A stretch of DNA of 29,290 nucleotides, taken from positions 1 to 29,290 of the forward strand of contig VHAW01000005.1 in the NCBI GenBank assembly GCA_016872225.1, given 5' to 3'. Below the pieces are notes generated by a model. It searched no databases, had not been told where the DNA came from, and worked only from the letters and a program-made list of their open reading frames with translations. Shown piece after piece: positions 1-8,461 of the stretch (the first letter of the stretch is position 1; the number at the start of each line of letters is the position of its first letter). Source of the DNA: Sphingomonadales bacterium. GTDB taxonomy: Bacteria > Bacteroidota > Bacteroidia > UBA7662. A program made the position numbers and the translations under genes.

Positions 1-1395
1 CAATCGATGATCACCAAAGCATCTTAGCATAGGAATCGGTCGGTATTCGGAATCCGAAAGGCTTGTTTGACCCGCCACAAATTGGCGAGAATGGGCCTTC
101 CATGAACAAAGCGGTCGAATTGCCAAGCCATCACGGTCAAGGTTTTCATGAAGGATGCCCAAGAGATTCAGGTTGAAACTTAATGCGCGAATTCGATCAC
201 TTTCCTTGAAGCGAAGATGACCTATTCCCAAGATATCGAGGGGATTACCGGATAACACCGCCCACATCACCAGGGAAGGCACCATGTCTGGAAAATCAGT
301 AGCACGAATTCGCCAAATCCCTTGTTCCTTGGAGGCTATCGAATGGCCTGCCCCTAACCTCTCGATGGCTTCCGTAGTTCGAATAATCTTATTAAGACCA
401 TGGGTTTCCCAAATTAAACTGCATTCTGCCGGATCGATGCAACAAGTCGTTTGAGGGGCCAGCAAAGGCAACAAATCCATGATTATTCGATCTGCCTGTA
501 CGCTTTCGCTGTTTAAAAAACAAATTTTCAAACGATGGCATAGAGGAATCACGGACTGCCGCCATATCCAAAAAGAAACTGCACTCCAATCGCCTTCCAC
601 TTGATTGAGCGCCACACTAGCGCCAAAATCCCTACGAGTTATCGCTCCGACCGAAAGAATCGATTCACCTTGACTTGAAACAACGCGTGATTGAAAATGA
701 CCAGCGGGAAGGTAGCGGATTGAATCGCCATTCCATTCCATATCATAACCCGCGCTTATCATTTCCTTAATAGTTAATTCCAAATAAGGCCTAGAAGATA
801 CTTGATGGGAGGGCCAAGAGATAACCCAAGGGGCAGGTTCTTTCGAGGTACTTTCATCGTGCAACAAAGGAGCTACCAAAACCATGGCTGAAATGAATTG
901 GGAACTCATATCAGCATCAAGAACTAAATCTTTTTTCGATAGCAATGATGAACGAATCCGTAATGGCGGGAATCCGTCCCTTTCGAGGTATTCAATTTTA
1001 GCACCGCAGGTTAACAAAGCACCGACTAAATCGCCAATTGGTCGTTTATGGGCCCTTCCAGAACCTTTTAAAATTCCCTCGCAACCTTGGGCTACCAAAA
1101 AAGCTAAACCAAATCTCATGACTGTTCCAGCTTCACCGGCTTCCCAAACAAAGTCTTCCGCTGCATGCTGCCCTGTTTGACGCTTGGATTCGTACGATTG
1201 CACCAAAGACCAGGCATCCTTAACATCTTGGGGCCAAGTGGAATCCAATAGGATAGATTGACCAGCTTTGCCTTGTATCGCTTGAATAAATATTCTCCGA
1301 ATAAGCTCACTTTTAGATGGTGGCATCGTCAAAGACACTTTAGTTGGAAGCCTTGTTTGACGACCTTGATAAGTCAATACGCTAGGGTAGAGCAT
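1..1395 (-). CDS. aroA: 3-phosphoshikimate 1-carboxyvinyltransferase (EPSP synthase), C-terminus cut by window edge
   Basis: Joins PEP to shikimate-3-phosphate in the sixth step of the shikimate pathway (cytosol). I translated the minus strand from ATG 1395; the frame stays open for 465 codons to the window edge. EPSP synthase motifs appear in order: PPSKSELIRR (K28, S29, R33, substrate-binding), AGEAGTVMRF (86-95), HKRPIGDLVG (R118), SSQF (164-167), SRPYLELT (about 202-209), VEGDWSA (266-272), DFPDMVP (catalytic D370), LRFKESDR (394-401) and GDHRL (461-465). The missing tail should be a few dozen residues. The protein is longer than usual: about 60 extra residues lie between SSQF and DFPDMVP and about 20 between KESDR and DHR, compared with remembered E. 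coli numbering. The start is 31 nt after the aroB stop, so it is probably the last gene of an aro operon. No Shine-Dalgarno sequence is visible. Identity is secure; the extra segments look divergent rather than frameshifted. Confidence 0.93.
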   Translation of the reverse strand, partial: MLYPSVLTYQGRQTRLPTKVSLTMPPSKSELIRRIFIQAIQGKAGQSILLDSTWPQDVKDAWSLVQSYESKRQTGQHAAEDFVWEAGEAGTVMRFGLAFLVAQGCEGILKGSGRAHKRPIGDLVGALLTCGAKIEYLERDGFPPLRIRSSLLSKKDLVLDADMSSQFISAMVLVAPLLHDESTSKEPAPWVISWPSHQVSSRPYLELTIKEMISAGYDMEWNGDSIRYLPAGHFQSRVVSSQGESILSVGAITRRDFGASVALNQVEGDWSAVSFWIWRQSVIPLCHRLKICFLNSESVQADRIIMDLLPLLAPQTTCCIDPAECSLIWETHGLNKIIRTTEAIERLGAGHSIASKEQGIWRIRATDFPDMVPSLVMWAVLSGNPLDILGIGHLRFKESDRIRALSFNLNLLGILHENLDRDGLAIRPLCSWKAHSRQFVAGQTSLSDSEYRPIPMLRCFGDHRL

Positions 1396-1426
1396 CGCTC
1401 GTGAATAGGGTTGAAATAAAACCTGT

Positions 1427-2629
1427 CTATATTAAAGGATTAGACGACCAAATTTTATACAAGTCCATCACCTTGTCGTTCGGAATTTGAACACCGGTTT
1501 GACCCAGCCCTACCTTTGCAGGAAGAGCCCATGTTAATTTTCCTGAGCGAGTTTTCTTGTCCTGTAACATAAAATTCCAAATCGTCTTCCAATCCGGAAG
1601 ATTGGTAAACAAACCCGTCATTGGGCTCAAGGTTTGGATAGCACCCCTGCCCCTAGGTGTATCATTCGTAGGGATGTCGATAAGTTCCGTAGAATGGCGC
1701 AAAAGTCCGCTGTACGGAGCAAAAGCACGCAATATTTCAAGAATACGCAAGGCTTCATCTTCCGCAATAAGATTGCTGTGGGAGGCCAATTGCAATTCGA
1801 ACAGCATGCCCAGCCAAACGGCCTGTCCATGGCTGTAATGTGGCGATGAGGATTCAAGGGCATGGGCCAGGGTATGCCCATAATTAAGCAAACACCGCAA
1901 ATTGCGCTCATTGGGGTCCTGCTGAACAATTCGAATTTTGACTTGCAAAGCACATTCAATGAGGTCTTGGGTAGGAAGAGGCAGCAACCCTATAGGCACC
2001 TGACCTTTTTCGTGTTGGCTACTCCAAAAAGCCTGAATCTCTTGGAACAGGCCAGAATCTCCGATAATGGCGTGTTTCAGTATTTCGGCCCAACCATCAA
2101 AGCGCTGCCGTTCATTCAAAGATTGCAACATGGCTTGGTCGTAAATCCAATGGACGGGCCAATGATAAACGCCAACACTGTTCTTCACGCCGCCAAAATT
2201 GATGGCTGTTTTACCTCCCCATGCAGCATCCACCATAGCCAATAGGGTAGTCGGCACCGAAACCCAACGAATTCCTCTTTTGAAAAGGGAAGCAGCCAAC
2301 CCACCAACATCGCTTAATGCCCCCCCTCCTACTACGACCAAAACAGATTGCTGATCGGCATGGTGCTTCAATAGAAATTCAAGGATGGAGGACAACGAAG
2401 TCCAAGATTTGGCCGCTTCGCCGGAATTCACGATGCAAAGCGGACCATCCATAACACAAATCAAGGGCCGTGCAAAGGCCTCCGTGTTTTCGTCCGCCAA
2501 ATACAAACACTTGACTGGACGAATCTTGGCGATCCAATCCGTCCAATCGTCTACGGCGTTTTTGCTGAATCGGAACGGTACACCTCCAATTGGCGACGTA
2601 TACTCTCCTGATGCATGAGTTGCAACCAT
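1427..2629 (-). CDS. aroB: 3-dehydroquinate synthase
   Basis: Cyclises DAHP to 3-dehydroquinate, step two of the shikimate pathway, using NAD and a divalent metal. The 400-residue product has ADENTEA (45-51, NAD region), GGGALSDVGG (101-110), VPTTLLAMVDAAWGGKTA (125-142, K140), N150, WAEILKH (180-186, E182 and K185), LNYGHTLAHALE (248-259, H252) and YSHGQAVWLGM (H267). E182, H252 and H267 are the expected metal ligands. Length is slightly above the usual 350-370. The ATG at 2629 makes the gene overlap the upstream aroG/aroQ fusion by 79 nt. The segment around residues 14-30 lines up with remembered N-termini of Bacteroidota AroB proteins, and no later in-frame ATG fits, so I keep this start and regard the overlap as real. 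Translational coupling with its neighbour is likely (inference). Confidence 0.95.
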   Translation of the reverse strand: MVATHASGEYTSPIGGVPFRFSKNAVDDWTDWIAKIRPVKCLYLADENTEAFARPLICVMDGPLCIVNSGEAAKSWTSLSSILEFLLKHHADQQSVLVVVGGGALSDVGGLAASLFKRGIRWVSVPTTLLAMVDAAWGGKTAINFGGVKNSVGVYHWPVHWIYDQAMLQSLNERQRFDGWAEILKHAIIGDSGLFQEIQAFWSSQHEKGQVPIGLLPLPTQDLIECALQVKIRIVQQDPNERNLRCLLNYGHTLAHALESSSPHYSHGQAVWLGMLFELQLASHSNLIAEDEALRILEILRAFAPYSGLLRHSTELIDIPTNDTPRGRGAIQTLSPMTGLFTNLPDWKTIWNFMLQDKKTRSGKLTWALPAKVGLGQTGVQIPNDKVMDLYKIWSSNPLI

Positions 2630-3702
2630 TTAAAAAGAAATGAGGAATCCAAGCCCATCGAATGACCGGCTGATGTTCGGGTATTCAAAATTTGTTCCCA
2701 ACGACGAGGCTGAAGGATAGGCAAATCAAAATCTTTCTTGATTTCACCCAAACGGTGGCTGAGCTGCAATCTTCGACTAAGTAGATCCAATAATTCATGA
2801 TCCAAATGATCTACCTCCTGCCTTAGTTCACTTAAACCACTAAGTTCCGAAGGGTCGTGTAGATCATTTTTGCGCAGTTTCAAACCGTTCAATGTACGTA
2901 CAAGTTGGTCCGGGGTGAGTTGCTGATCCGGGTCGGACCAAGCATGCGATGGATTGTGATGAACCTCAAACATCCAGCCATCATAACACAAATCCAGGGC
3001 TATTTGAGCAAATTCCGGAACCAAGCGAGCATCACCGGTAATATGACTAGGATCGCAATACATGGGAAGATCCGGCCTGCGGCGACGCAATTCAATAGGA
3101 ATCTCCCACTGAGGCATATTCCGGTAGGGGCTTGGCTCAAATGGAGAAAATCCACGATGCACCAAAGCCAGATCATGAAGACCTAAGACTTCAAGCCTTT
3201 CTACTGCTCCCAACCAAAGTTCCAAATCCGGATTGATTGGATTCTTGATCATAACAGGCAGCGGAGAACTCGCCAAAACTTTGCCAAGCTCATCCACCAA
3301 AAAAGGATTTACCGTGGTTCTTGCTCCGATCCAAACCACATCCACCTCGAATTTCAATGCCGCTTCTGCCTGCGCAGGCTGGGCAACTTCCACAGCCAAG
3401 AGTAGATTTCTCTCTCTGGTCATCTCACGAACCCAACGCAACCCTTCTACCCCCACGCCCTCAAATCGATTAGGCCGAGTACGAGGTTTCCAAATACCTG
3501 CCCGAATAAGGTCAGGCCCCAAGGGAACGAGTCCGTTCAGAGTTAAATCAAATTGTGCAGGCGTTTCCGCTGAACAGGGCCCGGCAATTAGGAAAGGTTT
3601 AGAGGCCCCAGAGGCCGATGGAATTGCTTTGCGCAATAAAGAACCCTTAGAAACCTCAAAGGCAGCTGGCTGTTCAAGGGGTGAAACGAAATCAGGATTC
3701 AT
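2551..3702 (-). CDS. bifunctional DAHP synthase / chorismate mutase type II
   Basis: Fusion enzyme: the N-terminal domain condenses PEP and erythrose-4-phosphate to DAHP (first shikimate step); the C-terminal AroQ-type domain converts chorismate to prephenate. Residues counted from ATG 3702 (383 aa). DAHP synthase: GPCSAE (41-46), AGIWKPRTRP (68-77), IGARTTVNPF (125-134), VMIKNP (150-155), LVHRGFS (180-186), CDPSHITGD (216-224) and EVHHNPSHAWSD (246-257). Chorismate mutase: ELRQEVDHLDHELLDLLSRR (about 292-311), then GEIKK and PILQPRRWEQIL. This architecture is typical of Bacteroidota and probably lets mutase-domain ligands feedback-inhibit DAHP synthase (family knowledge). The frame also has an ATG at 3798, giving 415 aa, but that start lies only 9 nt from the divergent prodh start, and family members begin close to the GPCSAE motif, so I prefer 3702. 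First gene of the aro set. Confidence 0.92.
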   Translation of the reverse strand: MNPDFVSPLEQPAAFEVSKGSLLRKAIPSASGASKPFLIAGPCSAETPAQFDLTLNGLVPLGPDLIRAGIWKPRTRPNRFEGVGVEGLRWVREMTRERNLLLAVEVAQPAQAEAALKFEVDVVWIGARTTVNPFLVDELGKVLASSPLPVMIKNPINPDLELWLGAVERLEVLGLHDLALVHRGFSPFEPSPYRNMPQWEIPIELRRRRPDLPMYCDPSHITGDARLVPEFAQIALDLCYDGWMFEVHHNPSHAWSDPDQQLTPDQLVRTLNGLKLRKNDLHDPSELSGLSELRQEVDHLDHELLDLLSRRLQLSHRLGEIKKDFDLPILQPRRWEQILNTRTSAGHSMGLDSSFLFKWLQLMHQESIRRQLEVYRSDSAKTP

Positions 3703-3807
3703 TGGAAGTCGCAAAAAACAATCAAAAGGGGATTGAAGTTGACTTAAATGATGCTCAAGGCAAGGTTGGTTTAGCAAAGAAACAACTGACTCGGCCAAAG
3801 GTTATAC

Positions 3808-5031
3808 ATGGCTACTTTTGAGGCTGTGCCTCTTGACCATTCGCCCCCGGACCGATCACCAGCCTACCGTAGGCTGACTAACCAAGTCCTACAACGTAAA
3901 CTCTCGCTTTTCGGGATCATGAATCAAGCCAAAATCGTTCAAATTCTGGGATTCCTGGCTGAATGGGCTATGAGGTTACGGTTGCCCGTTAAGGGAATCA
4001 TCCGCGCAACCGTGTTCCGAGAATTTTGTGGAGGAGAATCCCTGCAAAAGTCCTTGCCGAGAATTTCGGAACTCCACAGCCTAGGCATTGGGAGCATACC
4101 GGATTATTCGGTAGAAGGCCTGAAAAGTGAAGAGCTAATGGATGATACCCTGTTGAAGTTGCAGGACGCCCTTGCCTTTACCGCAAACCATGAACAAACT
4201 CCCCTCTTCGTTTTTAAAGTCACAGGCTTGGTTCATGTGAATTTACTGGAAGGGTTTGGATGCAATACCTTAACAGACCCCCATCAGTTGCAATCGTATC
4301 AACGAGGTGTGGAGAGGGTTCACTCCTTGCTTCGCATGGCAGCCGAACTCCAGTGCCCTATCATGATCGATGCCGAAGAAAGCTGGATTCAGGACCCCAT
4401 CGATCAAATTGCTTTGGAAGCCTCCGTTGAATTTAACCAATCTAAGGCCATTGTGGTCCAGACCTTGCAGATGTATCGGCATGATCGCATAAATTATTTG
4501 CGGTATTGCATGGAGCATGCCGCAGAAAATAGCTATGTCCCAGCCTTCAAGGTGGTACGCGGTGCCTATATGGAAAAAGAAAGGGAAAGAGCCTCTCTGA
4601 TGGGTTACCATGACCCCATTCAGCCCGATAAAGCCTCCACGGACCGCGATACTCATTTGGCCATCGAAATATTGTTGCAACACACAACAGCTTTCATATG
4701 CCTGGGAACGCACAACCGTTGGAGCTGTGTGTTGGCCACAGAATTAATGGCTAAATTCAATATTCCAAAATCAAGCAATCGGGTGATTTTTGCGCAGTTA
4801 TTGGGTATGAGTGATTCTCTGTCGGTGGAATTGGCCGATGCAGGATACAAGGTGGCCAAATACCTTCCTTTTGGTCCGGTAAATAAGGTACTACCTTATT
4901 TACTCCGAAGAGCCGGGGAGAATTCATCAGCTGCTGGAGAAATATCAAGGGAATATGCCCTACTGCTTGCAGAGAAAAATCACCGACGCAAATCGGCTAG
5001 CGTTGAAGGTCAAACCAGTTCCGCCGCCTAA
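3808..5031 (+). CDS. proline dehydrogenase
   Basis: FAD enzyme oxidising L-proline to pyrroline-5-carboxylate, the first step of proline catabolism. It is a stand-alone PRODH (407 aa) rather than a PutA fusion. The beta/alpha barrel shows FKVTGLVHVN (about 136-145), IDAEESWIQDPID (about 188-200), AFKVVRGAYMEKERERA (about 247-263, with the RGAYMEKER signature), CLGTHNR (about 298-304) and a C-terminal KYLPFGPVNKVLPYLLRRAGEN, the proline/FAD-binding RR(A)EN motif. The N-terminal IRATVFREFCGGES matches Bacteroidota homologues, supporting ATG 3808. It is divergent from the aro genes. Its 3' end overlaps the convergent lptD by 35 nt. No P5C dehydrogenase gene is in the window, so the second step must be encoded elsewhere. 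Confidence 0.93.
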   Translation: MATFEAVPLDHSPPDRSPAYRRLTNQVLQRKLSLFGIMNQAKIVQILGFLAEWAMRLRLPVKGIIRATVFREFCGGESLQKSLPRISELHSLGIGSIPDYSVEGLKSEELMDDTLLKLQDALAFTANHEQTPLFVFKVTGLVHVNLLEGFGCNTLTDPHQLQSYQRGVERVHSLLRMAAELQCPIMIDAEESWIQDPIDQIALEASVEFNQSKAIVVQTLQMYRHDRINYLRYCMEHAAENSYVPAFKVVRGAYMEKERERASLMGYHDPIQPDKASTDRDTHLAIEILLQHTTAFICLGTHNRWSCVLATELMAKFNIPKSSNRVIFAQLLGMSDSLSVELADAGYKVAKYLPFGPVNKVLPYLLRRAGENSSAAGEISREYALLLAEKNHRRKSASVEGQTSSAA

Positions 5032-7582
5032 TCAACCGTAAATCCTGAAGCATCTGCCCCTTGGCGTTGATAGTGAAGGTATACGATTGGTAGGTGCCGA
5101 AGGGGACTAGGTTAAGACTCATTTCCCAACAATGCAAATCCCTGTAAATGTTAATCACCGTAGGAGTGAGCTTCCGCGTCACCAAGTCGAGTCCGGAGTT
5201 GTATGCGATTTTCCATAAGCGAGTCAAAGAGAGATCTCCATTGAAGGTCAGAGACTGCACCCATTGTTGGTTGGGAGGGTTAAGCGCCTGGTAGGTTAAA
5301 TTATAATTGAAATTCAGCCGATAAGGGACATTCCAATCGATAAACATTCGGTAGCCGTAATGCTGAAAATCATCCCAAACCGAAGAATCACCGCGATCCC
5401 ATAACACTGGTGGCATGCCCATTCGGTTGGATGCGGCGCTACCGGATGCAGCGCCACCCCATCCCCCACTTACCGTAAAGTTGACTTGGGAAAGAGACAC
5501 CGGCCTCCACCACTTTTCGGAAGCTACCCACCTGTTAATCAGACGACGATCAGCACCTCTTTGGTACACATCCCAAATACCAGAAAACAATAAACTGAAA
5601 CGATCCCCAAATTGGGTTCGCCCTCCCCACTGAATGGAAGACATTTTCAAAGAATCGGCAATAAAATTATATGTTCCCCCAAAACGAAAAGAATCGAAGA
5701 TTTTGCGCCGCACAAGGACCTCCCCGCTGTCGCTTTGGGACCTAGTCTTGAACTCAAGGTTGTTATCAATACTCCAACTCAGGAAAGTTGAACCACCTAC
5801 CCCGGCCACCCCGTATCCGAAACCAGCATAAGGGCTGTAGGTCCGTGTGTTACCTTGGCTGTCGACCTTGACGGTGCGATAAAAGCCAAATCGGGCAGCA
5901 CTAAAGTCAGGTCTCCACCCAAGGGATACTTGGGGGTTAAACACATGACGAATTGCAGCAACTGGACCCTTGGCAAATTGTACCAACCCAAACAATCGCG
6001 TATTCATCAGCATACTGAATTGATAATCGTAGTTCCGGAAAAAACCACGTTCCGTATCCGATATCGCCTTGCCCAACACAGAGTCGTAGGTGAGAACCGC
6101 TCGGCGATTGCTCCAACGTTCCTGATATGCAAAACCGGGTGTGATTTGCACAAAATTTCCCAACCGGAATGAAGAGGTAGAGAACGGCAAATTATGTTGC
6201 ATACCGGCATCCAAGGCCTGAATGGCGGTAGCAGGACTGAAAAGGGAATCTGCGATATTCAAAGAAGAACGCAAGTTGGATTGGTAGGTGAAGCCTATTT
6301 TTTCGAACCATTTCTCGGCACCCATCGCGATTCGTTTTCGAAAAGGTTGCACCCTGGCAATATTCAAGTTCCCCTCCGGAAAATTAAGCTGCAAACGCCT
6401 GGTCTGGGTATTTTGAGAGTGCCTTGCAGCCAAATTAAGCTGGATAGGATTCCCTGGAAATGATCGGCTGTAGGAAACCGATGAATTCAATTGGTTGTTC
6501 AGAAAATCCGTTGTTGAGGGTGTATTATTTCTTAGAAAATTGCTAGTACCAGCCTGAACAGAAGCTGAAAATCTCCGGTATGGATGGGCTCTAGCATCTT
6601 GGTTGTGTTGCCATAAAATCATAAAGTCCCTCTGACGGCTGAAGTCCTTAGCTTTGGGGTCCCCATATTGAAGGTTGCTCAAATTCAAATTCAGACGACC
6701 GGATGATCGGTATCTTTTGTTGTAACCCAAAGTAGGATTGACCCTCCAACCACCGTAGGCATACACATCGCCTCGCAGACTGAGATCCATGGTAGGACTC
6801 AGAGGCCAGTAATACCCCCCGTTGCGAAGAAAAAATCCAAACTGGGGAGAATTTCCGTACTCTGGGAATAAAATACCGGCTTTCTGTCCACGCATAAGGG
6901 GGATCACCGCGAAGGGTAACCCAATGGGCAAGGGGATATCCAAGGCAACGAGGCGGGACGGCCCGGTGATGATTCGTTTTTCTGGGATAAACTTGGCTTT
7001 GCCTAATTGCAGATAAAAATGAGGGTGACGAGTATCCGAACACGTGGTAAACAAAGTATTGCGAACATACATATCGCCCTCCGAAACCCTTTGGACTTTG
7101 CGACCAATTACATAAGCCTCTCCTTCACGGGTGACTAGCTCGGTGATTTTTCCGCGCCTGGCCACCAAATCATATTCCATGGAATCTGCAACAAAACTCT
7201 GAGACCCATCCACGAAGCGAGGCGTATCCACCATTCGTCCCAAGCTATCCGAGACCGGTAATGCTTTGAGGGACCTGGTTCGCCAATTCTGGTAGGCCCT
7301 TCCGCTTTGCAACTCCATGGAACCGAAGCGAATTTTGACCTTGCCCATCAACTGTGCCTTGTTAGAACTAAAATCCACCAAAAGTGAATCTGCTGCCTCG
7401 TAATCCACCGTTTCCTCGGGCTCGTCTTTGGATTTGACACGTAGACTATCGTTGTAAGAAAACGATGCGGCCGCCAAACCCTGCATGGCGCATCCTAGAA
7501 CTAAGAAAAATAGAAGACCTAGAAAGCGGGTTGACCGAAAGTCAATCAAACGAACCAAGTCGTGAATCCTCCCTGTTTCCAT
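4997..7582 (-). CDS. lptD: LPS-assembly protein LptD-like outer-membrane beta-barrel
   Basis: Predicted outer-membrane component that inserts LPS into the outer leaflet. From ATG 7582 the product is 861 aa; an in-frame ATG at 7627 gives 876 aa (numbering used here) but would overlap the divergent amidase's leader. Residues 34-54 form a signal peptide hydrophobic core ending in AAA. Next comes an OstA/LptA-like periplasmic region (about 74-190: DYEAADSLLVDFSSNKAQLMGKV, then SFVADSMEYDL), the FTTCSDTRHPHFYL motif (C196) and LMRGQKAGILFPEYG. A long barrel of alternating aromatic and polar strands follows, with RDLHCWEM (C833) near the C-terminus. C196 and C833 are the only cysteines outside the signal peptide. 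LGC in the signal (C46) looks like a weak lipobox, but a lipoprotein reading does not fit the family. A TAnnTTTG element on this strand lies upstream at 7642-7635. Confidence 0.88.
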   Translation of the reverse strand: METGRIHDLVRLIDFRSTRFLGLLFFLVLGCAMQGLAAASFSYNDSLRVKSKDEPEETVDYEAADSLLVDFSSNKAQLMGKVKIRFGSMELQSGRAYQNWRTRSLKALPVSDSLGRMVDTPRFVDGSQSFVADSMEYDLVARRGKITELVTREGEAYVIGRKVQRVSEGDMYVRNTLFTTCSDTRHPHFYLQLGKAKFIPEKRIITGPSRLVALDIPLPIGLPFAVIPLMRGQKAGILFPEYGNSPQFGFFLRNGGYYWPLSPTMDLSLRGDVYAYGGWRVNPTLGYNKRYRSSGRLNLNLSNLQYGDPKAKDFSRQRDFMILWQHNQDARAHPYRRFSASVQAGTSNFLRNNTPSTTDFLNNQLNSSVSYSRSFPGNPIQLNLAARHSQNTQTRRLQLNFPEGNLNIARVQPFRKRIAMGAEKWFEKIGFTYQSNLRSSLNIADSLFSPATAIQALDAGMQHNLPFSTSSFRLGNFVQITPGFAYQERWSNRRAVLTYDSVLGKAISDTERGFFRNYDYQFSMLMNTRLFGLVQFAKGPVAAIRHVFNPQVSLGWRPDFSAARFGFYRTVKVDSQGNTRTYSPYAGFGYGVAGVGGSTFLSWSIDNNLEFKTRSQSDSGEVLVRRKIFDSFRFGGTYNFIADSLKMSSIQWGGRTQFGDRFSLLFSGIWDVYQRGADRRLINRWVASEKWWRPVSLSQVNFTVSGGWGGAASGSAASNRMGMPPVLWDRGDSSVWDDFQHYGYRMFIDWNVPYRLNFNYNLTYQALNPPNQQWVQSLTFNGDLSLTRLWKIAYNSGLDLVTRKLTPTVINIYRDLHCWEMSLNLVPFGTYQSYTFTINAKGQMLQDLRLIRRRNWFDLQR

Positions 7583-7589
7583 AACTTTG
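7582..7589 (+). promoter_or_regulatory. candidate Bacteroidota -7 box for the amidase-mlaD unit
   Basis: TAACTTTG is an exact match to TAnnTTTG, 23 nt before the preferred amidase start at 7613, which would leave a leader of roughly 15-20 nt. I see no TTG-type -33 box at the expected 19-21 nt spacing, so confidence is low. Confidence 0.35.
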
Positions 7590-7599
7590 CTAAGCAAAG
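7585..7599. repeat. 15-bp perfect palindrome in the lptD/amidase divergent region
   Basis: CTTTGCTAAGCAAAG reads as an inverted repeat with 7-nt arms around a central A. It sits in the 30-nt gap between the two preferred divergent starts (7582 minus, 7613 plus) and overlaps the promoter-like box at 7582-7589. It could be an operator for a dimeric regulator or chance; no regulator is named. Confidence 0.5.
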
Positions 7600-7612
7600 T
7601 GGTCAGAACCCA

Positions 7613-8431
7613 ATGGCTTACCCTCATCGAACCCCAAATCTACTTCAACGCTTGCCTTGGACCTCATGGTTCAGGGGAATCGCATTAGTAAGCCTATTTT
7701 GGGGCATGATATGCCCCAACTTAGGGGTAAAGGCCTATACCTTGCATCGAATCGTCTTGGACGCCGGACACGGGGGGCACGATAGCGGTTGCAAAGGCAA
7801 AGGTTCTCTCGAAAAGGTGGTTACCTTGGAAATCGCCAGAAAAGTTGCCGACCAATTGCGTCGTCGCATCCCCGGGCTCCAAGTTCATTTAACCCGCAAT
7901 GAAGATAAATTCATAGAGCTTCACGAAAGGGCTGGGATAGCCAACCGCCTTAATGCGGATCTTTTTGTATCCATCCACTGCAACAGCGGAGGAGACAAAG
8001 CCCACGGAACGGAGACCTTTACTCAAGGACTGCATGTCACCGACGCTAATTTGAATGTAGCCAAAAGAGAAAACTCCGCAGTCCTTATGGAAAGCAATTA
8101 CCTGGAGCGCTACGACGGCTTCAACCCCAACGACCCCACGGCACATATCATTTTTGAACTATTCCAAAGCACCTACCGATCCCAAAGCCTAGAGTTAGCA
8201 AGACTCATTGAACAGAAATTTATTCAGCATACCGGACGACATAGTCGAGGGGTCAAGCAAGCAGGCTTCTTAGTGCTCTACCGAACTACCATGCCTGCCG
8301 TACTTATCGAAACAGGGTTTCTGACCCATCAAGAAGAAGAGCAATTTATGCGCTCCGAGCAAGGTCAGAATAAACTCTCCTTATCTATCGCTGAAGCCAT
8401 TGAGCAATTCCACTTTAAGAATAATCCTTAA
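7613..8431 (+). CDS. N-acetylmuramoyl-L-alanine amidase (Amidase_3)
   Basis: Zinc hydrolase that cleaves the amide bond between MurNAc and the stem peptide, acting in the periplasm in cell separation or wall turnover. From ATG 7613 (272 aa) a hydrophobic signal segment covers about residues 20-37, followed by IVLDAGHGGHDSG (zinc ligand H53), SLEK (zinc ligand E67), LTRNED, LFVSIHCNSG (zinc ligand H122), the GTETF strand, and MPAVLIETGFLTH (catalytic E233). All expected ligands are present. The frame opens at ATG 7562, but that start would sit upstream of the promoter-like box at 7582 and overlap lptD, so 7613 is preferred. It is followed 30 nt later by the MCE protein gene, so the two probably form an envelope operon. 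No LysM or SPOR domain is visible. Confidence 0.93.
   Translation: MAYPHRTPNLLQRLPWTSWFRGIALVSLFWGMICPNLGVKAYTLHRIVLDAGHGGHDSGCKGKGSLEKVVTLEIARKVADQLRRRIPGLQVHLTRNEDKFIELHERAGIANRLNADLFVSIHCNSGGDKAHGTETFTQGLHVTDANLNVAKRENSAVLMESNYLERYDGFNPNDPTAHIIFELFQSTYRSQSLELARLIEQKFIQHTGRHSRGVKQAGFLVLYRTTMPAVLIETGFLTHQEEEQFMRSEQGQNKLSLSIAEAIEQFHFKNNP
7635..7642 (-). promoter_or_regulatory. candidate Bacteroidota -7 box for lptD
   Basis: On the minus strand this reads TAGATTTG, an exact TAnnTTTG match. Transcription would begin near 7629, giving a leader of about 45 nt to ATG 7582 but almost none to the alternative ATG 7627. The -33 box is not recognisable. The element lies inside the amidase coding region. 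Confidence 0.25.
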
Positions 8432-8461
8432 TTAAGAAAACCACCTTAGCAATTTCATACC

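Noticed and set aside
884..1180. 98-codon plus-strand open frame near the left end
   Set aside because: It is antisense to aroA, whose frame is continuous with all motifs, and its protein is unlike any family.
1396..1426. Search for a disrupted gene or separate promoter between aroB and aroA
   Set aside because: The gap is 31 nt with no promoter match; aroA looked absent only because its stop codon lies beyond the window.
3813..3820. Exact TACTTTTG promoter-like box
   Set aside because: It lies inside the first codons of proline dehydrogenase, whose N-terminus from 3808 fits the family, so it would not be upstream of the start.
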